Origin: Streptosporangiaceae bacterium
Lineage (GTDB): Bacteria; Actinomycetota; Actinomycetes; Streptosporangiales; Streptosporangiaceae
NCBI GenBank assembly: GCA_030040475.1
Contig: JASHTQ010000011.1
Coordinates: forward strand, 1 to 21,053
DNA: 21,053 bases
Direction: 5' to 3'
Made by a program: the position numbers and the translations under genes. The notes under the pieces are model-generated. The model did no database searches, was not told the origin of the DNA, and saw nothing but the letters and a program-made list of their open reading frames with translations. How positions within the stretch are numbered: the first letter of the stretch is position 1; every line of letters starts with the position of its first letter. Below, one piece after another: positions 6,728 to 14,503 of the stretch.

Positions 6728-7654
6728 GTGGACGGGCGACCTGATGCGGGCCGAACCGAGCAGGCCGGGGGGCAGGGGTACCGATTCGAGTCGCCCGAGC
6801 TCGTCGGGCGCTCGCTCAGGGATGTCGGGTATCTCGCCAATGAGCGGATCTCCAGCGTGGTGTACCTCGGGGACAGGCTGGGCAAGCCCGTCCTCGTCGA
6901 GGGCCCGGCGGGAACCGGGAAGACCGAGCTCGCCAAGAGCGTCGCGCTGATGAGCGGCATGCGGCTGATCAGGCTGCAGTGCTACGAGGGCCTCGACGAG
7001 GCCAAGGCACTGTACGAGTGGAACTACAAGAAGCAGCTGCTGCGGATCCAGGCCGAGCGAACCGGCAGCCAGGGCGAGATGGCGGAATGGACCGAGCTCG
7101 AGGCGGACATCTTCAGCGAGAAATTCCTGCTCGCCCGTCCGCTGCTCGCGGCGATCCGCGCGCCGGATCCCGTCGTCCTGCTCATCGACGAGGTGGACCG
7201 GCTGGATGTCGAGACCGAGGCGCTGCTGCTCGAGGTGCTGTCGGATTACCAGGTGTCCATTCCCGAGCTGGGCACGATTACCAGCGCTCAGACGCCGCTC
7301 GTGTTCCTCACCTCGAACAACTCGCGCGAGCTGTCCGAGGCGCTCAAGCGGCGGTGCCTGTACCTGTACATCGACTACCCGTCGGCCGAGCGCGAGCAGG
7401 AGATCGTGCTCAGCCGCGTTCCTGGCATCAGCGGAACCCTCACCAGCCAGATCACCGGCGTGGTGCGCTCGTTGCGGCAGCTCGAGCTGAAGAAGAAGCC
7501 CTCGGTGTCGGAAACCATCGACTGGGCCCAGACGCTCTATCTGCTCGGCGCCGAGCAGGTCAGCAACGAACTGGTCGTCGACACGCTGCACGTGCTGCTG
7601 AAGCATCAGTCCGACATCGAGAAGGCCGCGGCCGAGTTCACCGCGGCGCGCTGA
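6728..7654 (+). CDS. MoxR-family AAA+ ATPase (CoxD-like)
   Basis: This 308-residue ATPase has Walker A GPAGTGKT (59-66) and Walker B LLIDE with Asp154-Glu155, followed by LTSNNSRELSEALKRRC, the sensor/arginine-finger region typical of MoxR proteins. MoxR ATPases work with VWA partners to remodel or load cofactor into client enzymes. The next gene, 13 nt on, is such a VWA protein. The start is the GTG at 6728 with AAAGG 10 nt upstream; an in-frame TTG at 6674 lies inside the operator-like dyad and is unlikely. It aligns by eye over nearly its whole length with the lone MoxR at 17964-18887, so one arose by duplication or both came from a shared ancestor. The client is not visible here. CO dehydrogenase maturation is only one known role of the family. 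Confidence 0.92.
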   Translation: MDGRPDAGRTEQAGGQGYRFESPELVGRSLRDVGYLANERISSVVYLGDRLGKPVLVEGPAGTGKTELAKSVALMSGMRLIRLQCYEGLDEAKALYEWNYKKQLLRIQAERTGSQGEMAEWTELEADIFSEKFLLARPLLAAIRAPDPVVLLIDEVDRLDVETEALLLEVLSDYQVSIPELGTITSAQTPLVFLTSNNSRELSEALKRRCLYLYIDYPSAEREQEIVLSRVPGISGTLTSQITGVVRSLRQLELKKKPSVSETIDWAQTLYLLGAEQVSNELVVDTLHVLLKHQSDIEKAAAEFTAAR

Positions 7655-7667
7655 GGACCCAGCGGCG

Positions 7668-9065
7668 ATGGAGAAGATCCTGGCCGCCTTCATCGCCGAG
7701 CTGCGTGCCATCGGCCTGCCCGTTTCCCTGGCCGAGAACGTGGACGCGGCGGCGGCGCTACGGGCCATCCCGCTGGCCGACCGCGCCCAGGTGAAGAGCG
7801 CGCTGGCCGCCACGCTGGTGAAGAACCACGATCACTATCGTGCCTTCGAGCTTGCCTTCGACATATTCTTCGGCGGGCGGCAGCTCGCCCGGCTTGGCAA
7901 CGAGACCGAGAACGGCAGCGGCCAGGCGAGCCAGGCCGGCTTCGCCGCGGGTACCTTGCTGCACCAGCTCACCGAGGACGAGCTGAACGACCTGTTGTTC
8001 CAGGCGGTAGCGGGGCGGGACGGCGTGCTGCTGCGGGCGGTCGCCGTCGAGGCGGTCGACCGGTGGGCTGGCATCGAGCCGGGGCGCGTCGTGGCCGGGA
8101 CGTTCTACCTGTACCGCACCTTGACCCGGCTCGACCTGGAAGCGCTGCGGCGGCGGCTACGGGAGTCGGCCGATCCCGAGGGCCTTACCGACCTCGGCCG
8201 CCGGCTGGCCGAAGAGGACCAGGACGCGCGCGTGGACGCGGCCCGCACCGAGGTCGAGGCGGAGATCAGGCGCCGACTCATCGCCGACAGGGACGCCCGC
8301 GCCGTCGCGGCGACGCTGCGCCGCCCGCTGCCCGAGGACGTCGAGTTCCTCAACGCCTCGCGGGCACAGCTGGCCGACCTGCGGCAGACGATCCGGCCGC
8401 TGGCCAGGAAGATGGCGGCGCGGCTCGCGCACAAGCGCAGGCACCGGCGGCGCGCCGCACTCGACTTCCGGCGCACGATCCGCAAGTCGCTGGCAAGCGG
8501 CGGGGTTCCCGTCGACCTGGCGTTCCGTAAGCCTCGCCCGGCGAAGCCGGAGATCATGCTTGTGGCCGATATCTCCGGGTCGGTGTCCGCGTTCGCCGGC
8601 TTCACCATGCAGCTGGCCTACGCGATCAAATCGGAGTTCTCCCGGGTGCGCAGCTTCGTGTTCGTCGACGGGGTCGAGGAAGTCACCGGCATGCTCGAGG
8701 CGGCCGCCGACATCACGGCCGTGACCCATCGGCTCAATCTCGGCACGAGCGCGGTCCGTTTCGACGGGCACTCGGATTACGGCATGGCGCTGGAGACGTT
8801 CTGGGATCGCTGGGGCGGGCAGGTCCGGAGCAGGACCAGCGTCATCATCCTCGGCGACGGACGGAACAACTACCACGCGTCGCGCGCCTGGGTGCTGACC
8901 GCGATCCGGCAGCGGGCCCGGCACCTGTACTGGCTCAATCCTGAGCCGGCCGCGGCCTGGGACACCGGGGACTCGGTCATGCGCGAGTACGCGCCCGGCT
9001 GCGACCTGGTCGTCGAGTGCCGGAACCTGCGGCAGCTGCGGGCCTTTGTCGAGCAGCTTGACTGA
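7668..9065 (+). CDS. VWA-domain protein, CoxE-like, paired with MoxR
   Basis: This 465-residue protein has the same layout as the protein at 2536-3939: an N-terminal helical region (MEKILAAFIAELRAIGLPVS), a basic segment (HKRRHRRRAALDFRRTIRKS) and a C-terminal VWA domain with MIDAS motif DISGS at 301-305. The C-terminus (NLRQLRAFVEQLD) also parallels the paralogue. The MIDAS metal would bridge to a client protein while the upstream MoxR ATPase supplies energy. The ATG is 13 nt after the moxR stop with only a weak site (GAGGA), so translational coupling is likely. The middle (about 70-110) diverges most from the paralogue, which may reflect a different client. Confidence 0.92.
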   Translation: MEKILAAFIAELRAIGLPVSLAENVDAAAALRAIPLADRAQVKSALAATLVKNHDHYRAFELAFDIFFGGRQLARLGNETENGSGQASQAGFAAGTLLHQLTEDELNDLLFQAVAGRDGVLLRAVAVEAVDRWAGIEPGRVVAGTFYLYRTLTRLDLEALRRRLRESADPEGLTDLGRRLAEEDQDARVDAARTEVEAEIRRRLIADRDARAVAATLRRPLPEDVEFLNASRAQLADLRQTIRPLARKMAARLAHKRRHRRRAALDFRRTIRKSLASGGVPVDLAFRKPRPAKPEIMLVADISGSVSAFAGFTMQLAYAIKSEFSRVRSFVFVDGVEEVTGMLEAAADITAVTHRLNLGTSAVRFDGHSDYGMALETFWDRWGGQVRSRTSVIILGDGRNNYHASRAWVLTAIRQRARHLYWLNPEPAAAWDTGDSVMREYAPGCDLVVECRNLRQLRAFVEQLD

Positions 9066-9122
9066 TTTGCGCTCGGTCGGCTGGGCCGTCATGGGGCGAC
9101 AGCGGGACGGATCACCACCTAC

Positions 9123-9149
9123 GTTTAGATAAATAAAAAAATATCTAAC
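9123..9149. promoter_or_regulatory. AT-rich dyad TTAGATA-N10-TATCTAA
   Basis: Perfect 7-bp arms at 9125-9131 and 9142-9148 flank an A-rich 10-nt loop; allowing one bulge extends the arms to 9 bp. It lies 60 nt after the VWA stop and about 330 nt upstream of the carboxyltransferase. It could be an operator or an A-rich-loop hairpin at the end of the MoxR-VWA transcript. The gap 9066-9450 otherwise holds a 10-bp GGCCGGGCTG repeat and a second dyad at 9370-9395, and no gene that I can support. Confidence 0.4.
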
Positions 9150-9243
9150 GGATGGTGCGGGTACCGGTCCTGGCCTGCGCGGGGGCTTGGCGCGCACGGC
9201 GGGCCTGCTCGCGACGGTCCCGGCAGGCGGATGCTACGGCGGC

Positions 9244-9278
9244 TGGGCCGGGCCGGGCTGGGCCGGGCTGGGCCGGGA
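9244..9278. repeat. 10-bp GC repeat, about 3.5 copies
   Basis: GGCCGGGCTG recurs in register at 9251 and 9261, with partial copies before and after. It lies in the non-coding gap upstream of the carboxyltransferase. It is low-complexity sequence with no evident function. Confidence 0.55.
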
Positions 9279-9369
9279 GGCCGGGATCGGGCAGCCGCAC
9301 CCTGCGGCCGGCGGGTGGACGCGGCAGGAGTGGCCTAGCGCACAGCGGGGCGTGTTTGACTCAAGAGTA

Positions 9370-9395
9370 ATTCGACGCTTAGGCTTGTATCGAAT
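9370..9395 (+). promoter_or_regulatory. AT-rich dyad ATTCGA-N14-TCGAAT before the carboxyltransferase
   Basis: Perfect 6-bp arms at 9370-9375 and 9390-9395 lie in a short AT-rich island ending about 55 nt before the first plausible start of the carboxyltransferase. A TTGA-C-TCAA element (9356-9364) sits next to it. The likely role is promoter or operator for that gene. Confidence 0.4.
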
Positions 9396-9450
9396 AATTG
9401 GCAAAGGGTCGGGCTGGTCGGGGTGTCCGGTGACCGGGCACCTGCGGGCG

Positions 9451-10989
9451 GTGACGAGGACCCGGGCGAACCTGCGGGCGGCGGCGATGCGCCCGCGCGG
9501 GGCCGGGCGTGAGAGGGCGGTCGTGCACGACGCTGAGCTGCTGCTGCCTCTGGCGGAGGAGTGGGACAGGGAACTGACCTCGGCCGATCCGCTTGGGTTC
9601 CCCGGGTATGCCGAGGAGCTTGCGGCCGCCGCGGGCGAGTCGATCCGCACCGGGCTGGTCGAGTCGCGGGGCGTCCGGGCCGTGCTCATCCAGAGTGACT
9701 TCGAGATCTTCGGCGGCACGATGGGCGCGGTGACCGGGGAGAAGATCGTCCGGGCCTTCCGGCGCGCCGTCGACCAGCGGCTGCCGGTCGTCGCCGTCAC
9801 GCGCACCGGCGGCGCGCGGATGCAGGAAGGCATGGCGTCCCTGATCCAGATGCCGAGGACCGTGACCGCGGTCGACGAGCACGCCAGGTCGGGCCTGCTG
9901 TCGGCGATCGTGTACCGGTCACCGACGACCGGCGGGGTCTTCGCCTCGTGGGCTTCGCTGCTCGACCTGCGGGCCGCCGAGCCGCACGCGACGATGGGCT
10001 TCGCCGGCCCGCGGGTGGTGCAGCAGGTCACCGGCGAGGCGCCGCCCGCGTGGTCGCACACGGCCGAGAACGCGCACGCGGCAGGCCTGGTCGACGCGCT
10101 TGTCGACCGTGCCGACCAGGTGGCCTGGGTCAATGCGGTGCTTGGTTCGGCTGACTGGCCGCTGGCCCATGGACCGGGCGCCGATCCGGGCCGGATACCC
10201 GCGATCGTGCCGACCGGGCTGCCGTCCTCCGCTCAGCAGGCCATCCGGCAGGCGCGCAGCCCGTCGCGGCCGTCCGGGCTCGAGTGGGCCTCGGCGCTGT
10301 GCTCGTCCTGGGTCGAGCTCAAGGGCTCCGACCCGGCCTTCCGGGCCGGCCTGGCGCGGATCCTCGACGAGCGGGTCATCGTGATCGCGATGGACAGGTA
10401 CGCCGACGGCGCGGGCGCGGCGCGGCCGGGCCCGGCCGCCTACCGGCTGGCCAGAAGGGCGATCGGGCTCGCCGACCGGCTCGGGCTGCCGCTGCTGACC
10501 CTGGTCGACACGCCGGGCGCCGAGCCGGGCCCGGCCGCCGAACAGGGCGGCATCGCGGGCGAGATCGCCGCGACCATCGCGGCGATGTCCCGGCTGCGGA
10601 TGCCGAGCGTGTGCGTCTGCGTGGGCGAGGGCGGCAGCGGCGGCGCCATGGCGCTCGCCCACGCCGACCGGCTGTTCATGCTGCCGAGCTCGATCTTCTC
10701 CGTCATCAGCCCGGAGGGCGCGGCCGCGATCTTGTTCCGGGACCCGGCGCGGGCGGGCGAGCTGGCCGGCCCGCTGAAGCTGACCAGCGCCGAGCTGATC
10801 GGGCTCGGCATCGCGGACGGCATGCTCCCCGAGCTCGCCGCGAACCGGATCGACTGCCTGCAGCGGGCTCTCGCCGGCGCGCTGCTCGCCGCGGTGCCGG
10901 GCGACAGGGACCGGCGGATCGCCGAGGCGACCAGGTCGTTCATCGCCGCGGGCTCGGCCGGGCCGGCCGAGACCTTCGCCCGTCACTGA
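9451..10989 (+). CDS. Acyl-CoA carboxylase carboxyltransferase, fused AccD-like and AccA-like halves
   Basis: The first half carries the AccD-type core FEIFGGTMGAVTGEKIVRAF and TRTGGARMQEGMASLIQM. The second half carries the AccA-type core TLVDTPGAEPGP, VGEGGSGGAMALAHADRLFM and SVISPEGAAAILFRD. Together they would form the complete carboxyltransferase that moves CO2 from biotin to an acyl-CoA. The four-Cys zinc ribbon of bacterial AccD is absent. The start is uncertain: GTG 9451, ATG 9487 and GTG 9523 (with GAGAGGG ahead) are all in frame, and the frame stays open to 9187. Recognisable homology starts near 9560. No biotin carboxylase or biotin carrier gene is in the window, so the substrate (acetyl-, propionyl- or another CoA) cannot be named. 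The N-terminal region upstream of 9451 is GC repeat and promoter-like sequence, not protein. Confidence 0.87.
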   Translation: MTRTRANLRAAAMRPRGAGRERAVVHDAELLLPLAEEWDRELTSADPLGFPGYAEELAAAAGESIRTGLVESRGVRAVLIQSDFEIFGGTMGAVTGEKIVRAFRRAVDQRLPVVAVTRTGGARMQEGMASLIQMPRTVTAVDEHARSGLLSAIVYRSPTTGGVFASWASLLDLRAAEPHATMGFAGPRVVQQVTGEAPPAWSHTAENAHAAGLVDALVDRADQVAWVNAVLGSADWPLAHGPGADPGRIPAIVPTGLPSSAQQAIRQARSPSRPSGLEWASALCSSWVELKGSDPAFRAGLARILDERVIVIAMDRYADGAGAARPGPAAYRLARRAIGLADRLGLPLLTLVDTPGAEPGPAAEQGGIAGEIAATIAAMSRLRMPSVCVCVGEGGSGGAMALAHADRLFMLPSSIFSVISPEGAAAILFRDPARAGELAGPLKLTSAELIGLGIADGMLPELAANRIDCLQRALAGALLAAVPGDRDRRIAEATRSFIAAGSAGPAETFARH

Positions 10990-11013
10990 CCAGGCGCGGG
11001 ACATGCCGCCCGA

Positions 11014-11334
11014 CCCCGCAGGCCCGCTCCGCCATCGCGGGCCTCGGCGGGAACCGGCGGCTGATCCGGCGGGTCGAACCGCGCTGGGTGATGCTCGGCG
11101 GTTCGGTGGTGTCCGGGGTGAGCCTGTGATCGGCTTCTCCGCGGCGATGGGGATGCTGCAGGGCGGCTCGTTCGCCGTCCTCGCGCTGGTACCCGGGCTG
11201 GCCAGGCTGGCCGCCGGTACGGTGCTTTTCGGCATCACGATCGGCAACCTGACCGTGCTGATCCCGCTCGTCGTGGTCGAGCTGTTCGGCATGGCCGACT
11301 ACCCGCGCATCTACGCGGTGAGCCAGTTCGGCGG
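11014..11334 (+). pseudogene. Frameshifted fragment of an MFS transporter
   Basis: One frame reads NRRLIRRVEPRWVMLGGSVV and stops at 11127. The next frame continues without a break as VIGFSAAMGM and then GTVLFGITIGNLTVLIPLVV up to about 11334. Joined, they give a basic cytoplasmic loop and two to three membrane helices of the kind found in the C-terminal half of MFS permeases. Both ends are missing: there is no start region, and the frame runs directly into the 3' end of the opposing crotonase gene. A one-base frameshift near 11126 plus truncation at both sides marks it as a relic. It is the only transporter-permease-like sequence in the window. Confidence 0.65.
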
Positions 11335-11349
11335 TGGCGGTCGCCCGGC

Positions 11350-12261
11350 TCAGCCGGCCGGGGCCTCGGCCTTGTCCTTGACCGCGGGCATGACCGGCGG
11401 CGCCTCATTCCAGGGGACGACGCCGAACTGCGGGGTGCCGACCGGGTAGTGGTTCTCGTTGATCTCCGCCCAGTGCGCGTGGTTGACCTGGTGCAGGGTG
11501 AAACACGCGTTGAGGGCGTTGTAGAAGCCCATGTTGTCGACGCTCTGGTTGACCGACTCCTTGATCAGCAGCGCCGCGACGGTGGTCGTCTTGGCGATCC
11601 GGCGGGCGAACGCGAGGGTCTGATCGGCCAGTTCGTCGACGGGGAACACCTTGCTGACCATGCCGAGCCTGTGCGCCTCGTGCACGTCGATCGAGTCCCC
11701 GGTCAGCAGCAGCTCCTTGGCCTTGCGCGGGCCGAACTCCCAGGGGTGGGCGAAGTACTCCACGCCGCACATGCCCAGCCTGGTGCCCACCACGTCGGCG
11801 AAGCTGGCGTTGTCCGCGGCCACGATGAGATCGCAGGCCCACATCAGCATCAGGCCGGCCGCGAAGACCGTGCCCTGGACCTGGGCGATGGTGATCTTGC
11901 GCAGGTTGCGCCAGCGGCGGGTGTTCTCGAAGAAGTAGTGCCATTCCTGCAGCATCCTTGCCTCGGCACCGAGCCTGGTCCCGCCGTTGACGGTGACCGA
12001 CGGATGCTGGCCGGGGCCGGGCTGGCGCTCCTCGATCGCTTCCCTCGAGCCCATGTCGTGGCCGGAGGAGAACAGCGGCCCGGCACCGCACAAGATGACC
12101 ACCCGCACGGTGTCGTCGGCCTCCGCGGCCAGGAACGCATCGCCCAGCTCGACAAGCAGGCCGCGGTTCTGCGCGTTCCTTGTCCGCGGCCGGTCCAGGG
12201 TGATCCTGGCGATGAGGCCGTCGTCGAGCAACTCGTACCTGATGTACTTGTAATCCGGCAT
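11350..12261 (-). CDS. Enoyl-CoA hydratase (crotonase family), second gene of a two-gene operon
   Basis: This 303-residue crotonase has oxyanion-hole segment GAGPLFSSGHDM (59-70) and the CoA-site motif QGTVFAAGLMLMWACDLIVA (from 129). It is about 35 residues longer than the crotonase at 5761, through an insertion between those motifs (about 71-115) and a longer tail. The ATG at 12261 has AAGGA 8 nt ahead. It follows the F420-type oxidoreductase by 21 nt on the same strand, so the pair is transcribed from the 13200-13250 promoter region. The family role is hydration or isomerisation of an enoyl-CoA; the true substrate is unknown. It is only distantly similar to the first crotonase and is not a recent duplicate. 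Confidence 0.9.
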   Translation of the reverse strand: MPDYKYIRYELLDDGLIARITLDRPRTRNAQNRGLLVELGDAFLAAEADDTVRVVILCGAGPLFSSGHDMGSREAIEERQPGPGQHPSVTVNGGTRLGAEARMLQEWHYFFENTRRWRNLRKITIAQVQGTVFAAGLMLMWACDLIVAADNASFADVVGTRLGMCGVEYFAHPWEFGPRKAKELLLTGDSIDVHEAHRLGMVSKVFPVDELADQTLAFARRIAKTTTVAALLIKESVNQSVDNMGFYNALNACFTLHQVNHAHWAEINENHYPVGTPQFGVVPWNEAPPVMPAVKDKAEAPAG

Positions 12262-12282
12262 AGCCGTGTTCCTTCCCTTGAA

Positions 12283-13197
12283 TCACGTTCCGGCCGGGGC
12301 GGGTGCCCGCAGGCTGGGGATCACGTCTGTGCCGAAGCGGGCCAGCGTGTCGGGGGTGCCGAAGTCGGAGAACTGGAGGTAGAAGCGCTCTACCCCGCGG
12401 GCGGCGAGGTCGGCGAGCGCGGTCGCGACGTCGGCGGCCGTGCCGGTGATCAGGCCGCCCCAGCCGGCGAAGCGGCGCTGCGTCAGCGCGGTCACGGCCG
12501 GCACGTCGGCCGGGTCGGCGGCCAGGCCCACCGGGTGCTGGGTGGAGATCCGTGCCTGGCCGACCAGCGGCTTGAGCTCATCGAAGCGGTGGAAGGCGTA
12601 GCCGGGGCAGTTCCACCAGTCGGCGTACCTGGCCACCAGCGGCATCGTCAGCCGGGCGCCGCCGCCGCCGATGACGACGGGAATGCGGCCTTTTTGCGGC
12701 ACTGGGCTGATCTGCGCGCCGCGCAGCGTGACGAAGTCGCCGTCGAAGTCGACCGGCTGCCCGGTGAACAGGGCCGCCCAGATGTTCAGGTATTCCTCCA
12801 GCCTCGCCGCGCGGCGGGCGTTGTCCTCCGCCAGCAGGCCGAACCTGGTGAGCTCGCCGGGGACCGAGCCCCAGCCGATGCCCAGCTCGAACCGGCCGCC
12901 GGACAGGTGGTCGAGGCTGACGATCTCCTTGGCCAGGACGCAGGGATGGCGGAAGGAGGAGGCCAGCACCAGGTGGCTGATCTTCAGCCGCTCGGTGCTC
13001 GCGGCGATCGCGGCGGCCGTGGTCATCGCGTCGAAGGAATCGGCCGACGGCAGCGCCGGCGGGGCCATGTGGTCCATCAGCGCGATGCCGTCGAAGCCGG
13101 CCTGCTCGGCTGCCCTGGCGCGTTCGATGATGGTGCCGAACGACATCCGCAGCTGCGGCAGGTACAGCCAGAATTCGGGCACTGCTGCGGACGTCAT
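12283..13197 (-). CDS. LLM-class (luciferase-like) flavin/F420-dependent oxidoreductase
   Basis: This 304-residue TIM-barrel protein has the family signature around HLSGGRFELGIGWGSVPGE and the glycine-rich phosphate-binding strand IPVVIGGGGARLTM. LLM proteins transfer hydride or oxygen using F420 or FMN. In actinomycetes this length and signature usually mean F420 dependence, though FMN cannot be excluded. The ATG at 13197 has GGGAG 6 nt ahead. It is first in an operon with the crotonase and divergent from the thiolase-like gene (start 13289), with a shared 91-bp promoter region. The context suggests it oxidises or reduces an acyl-CoA pathway intermediate, which is inference. Confidence 0.88.
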   Translation of the reverse strand: MTSAAVPEFWLYLPQLRMSFGTIIERARAAEQAGFDGIALMDHMAPPALPSADSFDAMTTAAAIAASTERLKISHLVLASSFRHPCVLAKEIVSLDHLSGGRFELGIGWGSVPGELTRFGLLAEDNARRAARLEEYLNIWAALFTGQPVDFDGDFVTLRGAQISPVPQKGRIPVVIGGGGARLTMPLVARYADWWNCPGYAFHRFDELKPLVGQARISTQHPVGLAADPADVPAVTALTQRRFAGWGGLITGTAADVATALADLAARGVERFYLQFSDFGTPDTLARFGTDVIPSLRAPAPAGT

Positions 13198-13214
13198 GGC
13201 GGGCTCCCGGTGAG

Positions 13215-13246
13215 ATAGTGCAATACTTATATATTCGTCGTACTAT
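13215..13246. promoter_or_regulatory. Divergent promoter region with ATAGT-N22-ACTAT
   Basis: The 91 bp between the divergent LLM and thiolase-like genes hold one AT-rich island (TACTTATATATT) bracketed by ATAGT (13215-13219) and ACTAT (13242-13246). The same arms, 21 nt apart, bracket the MoxR operon promoter at 6669-6699. A shared regulator for both divergent genes is plausible. Confidence 0.4.
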
Positions 13247-13288
13247 GGCAAGCGTAGCCGCAAACCTGGCTCCCGTGGAGGTCCGCAG

Positions 13289-14461
13289 ATGGGTTACGCG
13301 CAGCGACGAGCCGCGATCGTGGGGGTCTACACCACCGAGCAGGCCAGGTTCATGGAGCGTACCGGGATATCGCTGCAGCTTGAAGCCATCAAGGGGGCGC
13401 TGGGCGACGCCGGGCTGACCCCCGCCGCGGTGGACGGCCTGGTACCCCTGGACCAGGCGCCGCACGGCCGAGAGACCAGCGCCCACATGTTCTGGGCAGA
13501 GCAGCTCGGCGAGCGTCCCATCACGTTCATGGACATCGGCCTGGCCTCGGGCGGGCTGGCCAAGGCCGCGCTGGCGATATCGGCGGGGCTGTGCAACGTC
13601 GCCGTGCTGTTCTGGGGCAAGGCGGGCTGGCAGCTCGGGCCGCGCGGCACGGGGGTGCCGGATCGCGCGCCGCGGGTGGAGGACTTCAGCTGGCAGACGG
13701 TCGGCGGGTACTACACGACCTGGTATGCGCTGTGGGCGCAGCGGTACATGCACGAGTTCAAGGTCACCAGCGAGGACCTGGCCGAGGTGGCGGTGACGCA
13801 CCGCTATCACGCCACGCTCAACCCATCCTCGATCATGGGCCGGCGGGGTGAGATCACCGTCGAGGACGTGGTGAGCTCGCGGATGGTCGCCGACCCGCTG
13901 CACCTGCTCGACTGCGCCATCGACAACGACGGCGGGTACGCGATCGTCATCGCGTCCGATTCTGTCGCGCGGTCCTGCCGCAAGCCGCCGGTCTGGGTGC
14001 TCGGCGGGGCCGAGGCGGCCTACACCGACGCCTACACGACGATCGACGTGCCGTGGTTCCCGCAGGACGGCAAGGCGGTGCGCCGGACCGCCGACATGGC
14101 GTTCGCGATCGCCGGGGTCAGCCGCGACGACATCGACGTGGCCGGGCTTTACGACTGCTTCACGATCACGATGCTGCGCGACCTGGAGGAGATGGGGTTC
14201 TGCCAGCTCGGCGAGGGCGCGGAGTACTTCAAGGAGGGCCACACCCGGCTCGGCGGCTCGATGCCGTGCAACACCGACGGCGGCCTGCTGTCGAACAGCC
14301 ACTGCACTCACCCGTCCGGGATGCACACGATTGAGGTCGTACGCCAGCTTCGCGGCGAGTGCGGAGACCGGCAGGTCCCGGACGCGCGGATCGGCATCTC
14401 CCTGGCCCAGGGGATGGCCGTGCACGGTCACGCGGGCACGCTGATCATGGCAAGGGACTGA
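13289..14461 (+). CDS. Thiolase-fold protein of the SCP-x/lipid-transfer (Ltp) type, nucleophile Cys absent
   Basis: This 390-residue thiolase-superfamily protein shows an N-terminal half ending around IGLASGGLAKAALAISAG (83-100) and a C-terminal half with GLYDCFTI, LGGSMPCNTDGGLLSNSHC and HPSGMHTIEVVRQLRGE. In true thiolases the segment at 85-88 reads C-x-S-G; here it is LASG, so the acyl-accepting Cys is missing. This is typical of Ltp proteins, among which Ltp2 acts as a retro-aldolase on beta-hydroxyacyl-CoA in cholesterol side-chain loss. The ATG at 13289 has GGAGG 7 nt ahead. A DUF35/OB-fold partner usual for such proteins is not in the window. It precedes the aldehyde dehydrogenase-MaoC operon, consistent with a C-C cleavage step that yields an aldehyde (inference). 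Confidence 0.88.
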   Translation: MGYAQRRAAIVGVYTTEQARFMERTGISLQLEAIKGALGDAGLTPAAVDGLVPLDQAPHGRETSAHMFWAEQLGERPITFMDIGLASGGLAKAALAISAGLCNVAVLFWGKAGWQLGPRGTGVPDRAPRVEDFSWQTVGGYYTTWYALWAQRYMHEFKVTSEDLAEVAVTHRYHATLNPSSIMGRRGEITVEDVVSSRMVADPLHLLDCAIDNDGGYAIVIASDSVARSCRKPPVWVLGGAEAAYTDAYTTIDVPWFPQDGKAVRRTADMAFAIAGVSRDDIDVAGLYDCFTITMLRDLEEMGFCQLGEGAEYFKEGHTRLGGSMPCNTDGGLLSNSHCTHPSGMHTIEVVRQLRGECGDRQVPDARIGISLAQGMAVHGHAGTLIMARD

Positions 14462-14503
14462 CCGGGGGCAGTAGGGGGGCAGGTCGGGGCTAGACGGTCA
14501 GGA

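Noticed and set aside
6728..9065. Naming the MoxR-VWA pair coxD and coxE
   Set aside because: No CO dehydrogenase structural genes are in the window, and the family serves many clients, so a symbol would overstate the evidence.
9123..9149. Phage or integron attachment site
   Set aside because: A dyad alone is not enough; there is no integrase, tRNA gene or flanking direct repeat.
9187..9450. N-terminal extension of the carboxyltransferase
   Set aside because: It translates the GC repeat and the AT-rich dyad and has no similarity to carboxyltransferase N-termini; the region looks regulatory.
11449..13218. 589-codon plus-strand ORF opposite the crotonase and LLM genes
   Set aside because: Spans two well-supported genes on the other strand and has no domain; it is a GC-bias artefact.
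12578..14431. 617-codon minus-strand ORF across the LLM and thiolase genes
   Set aside because: It runs antisense to the thiolase and through another frame of the LLM gene; composition is shadow-like and no domain is seen.
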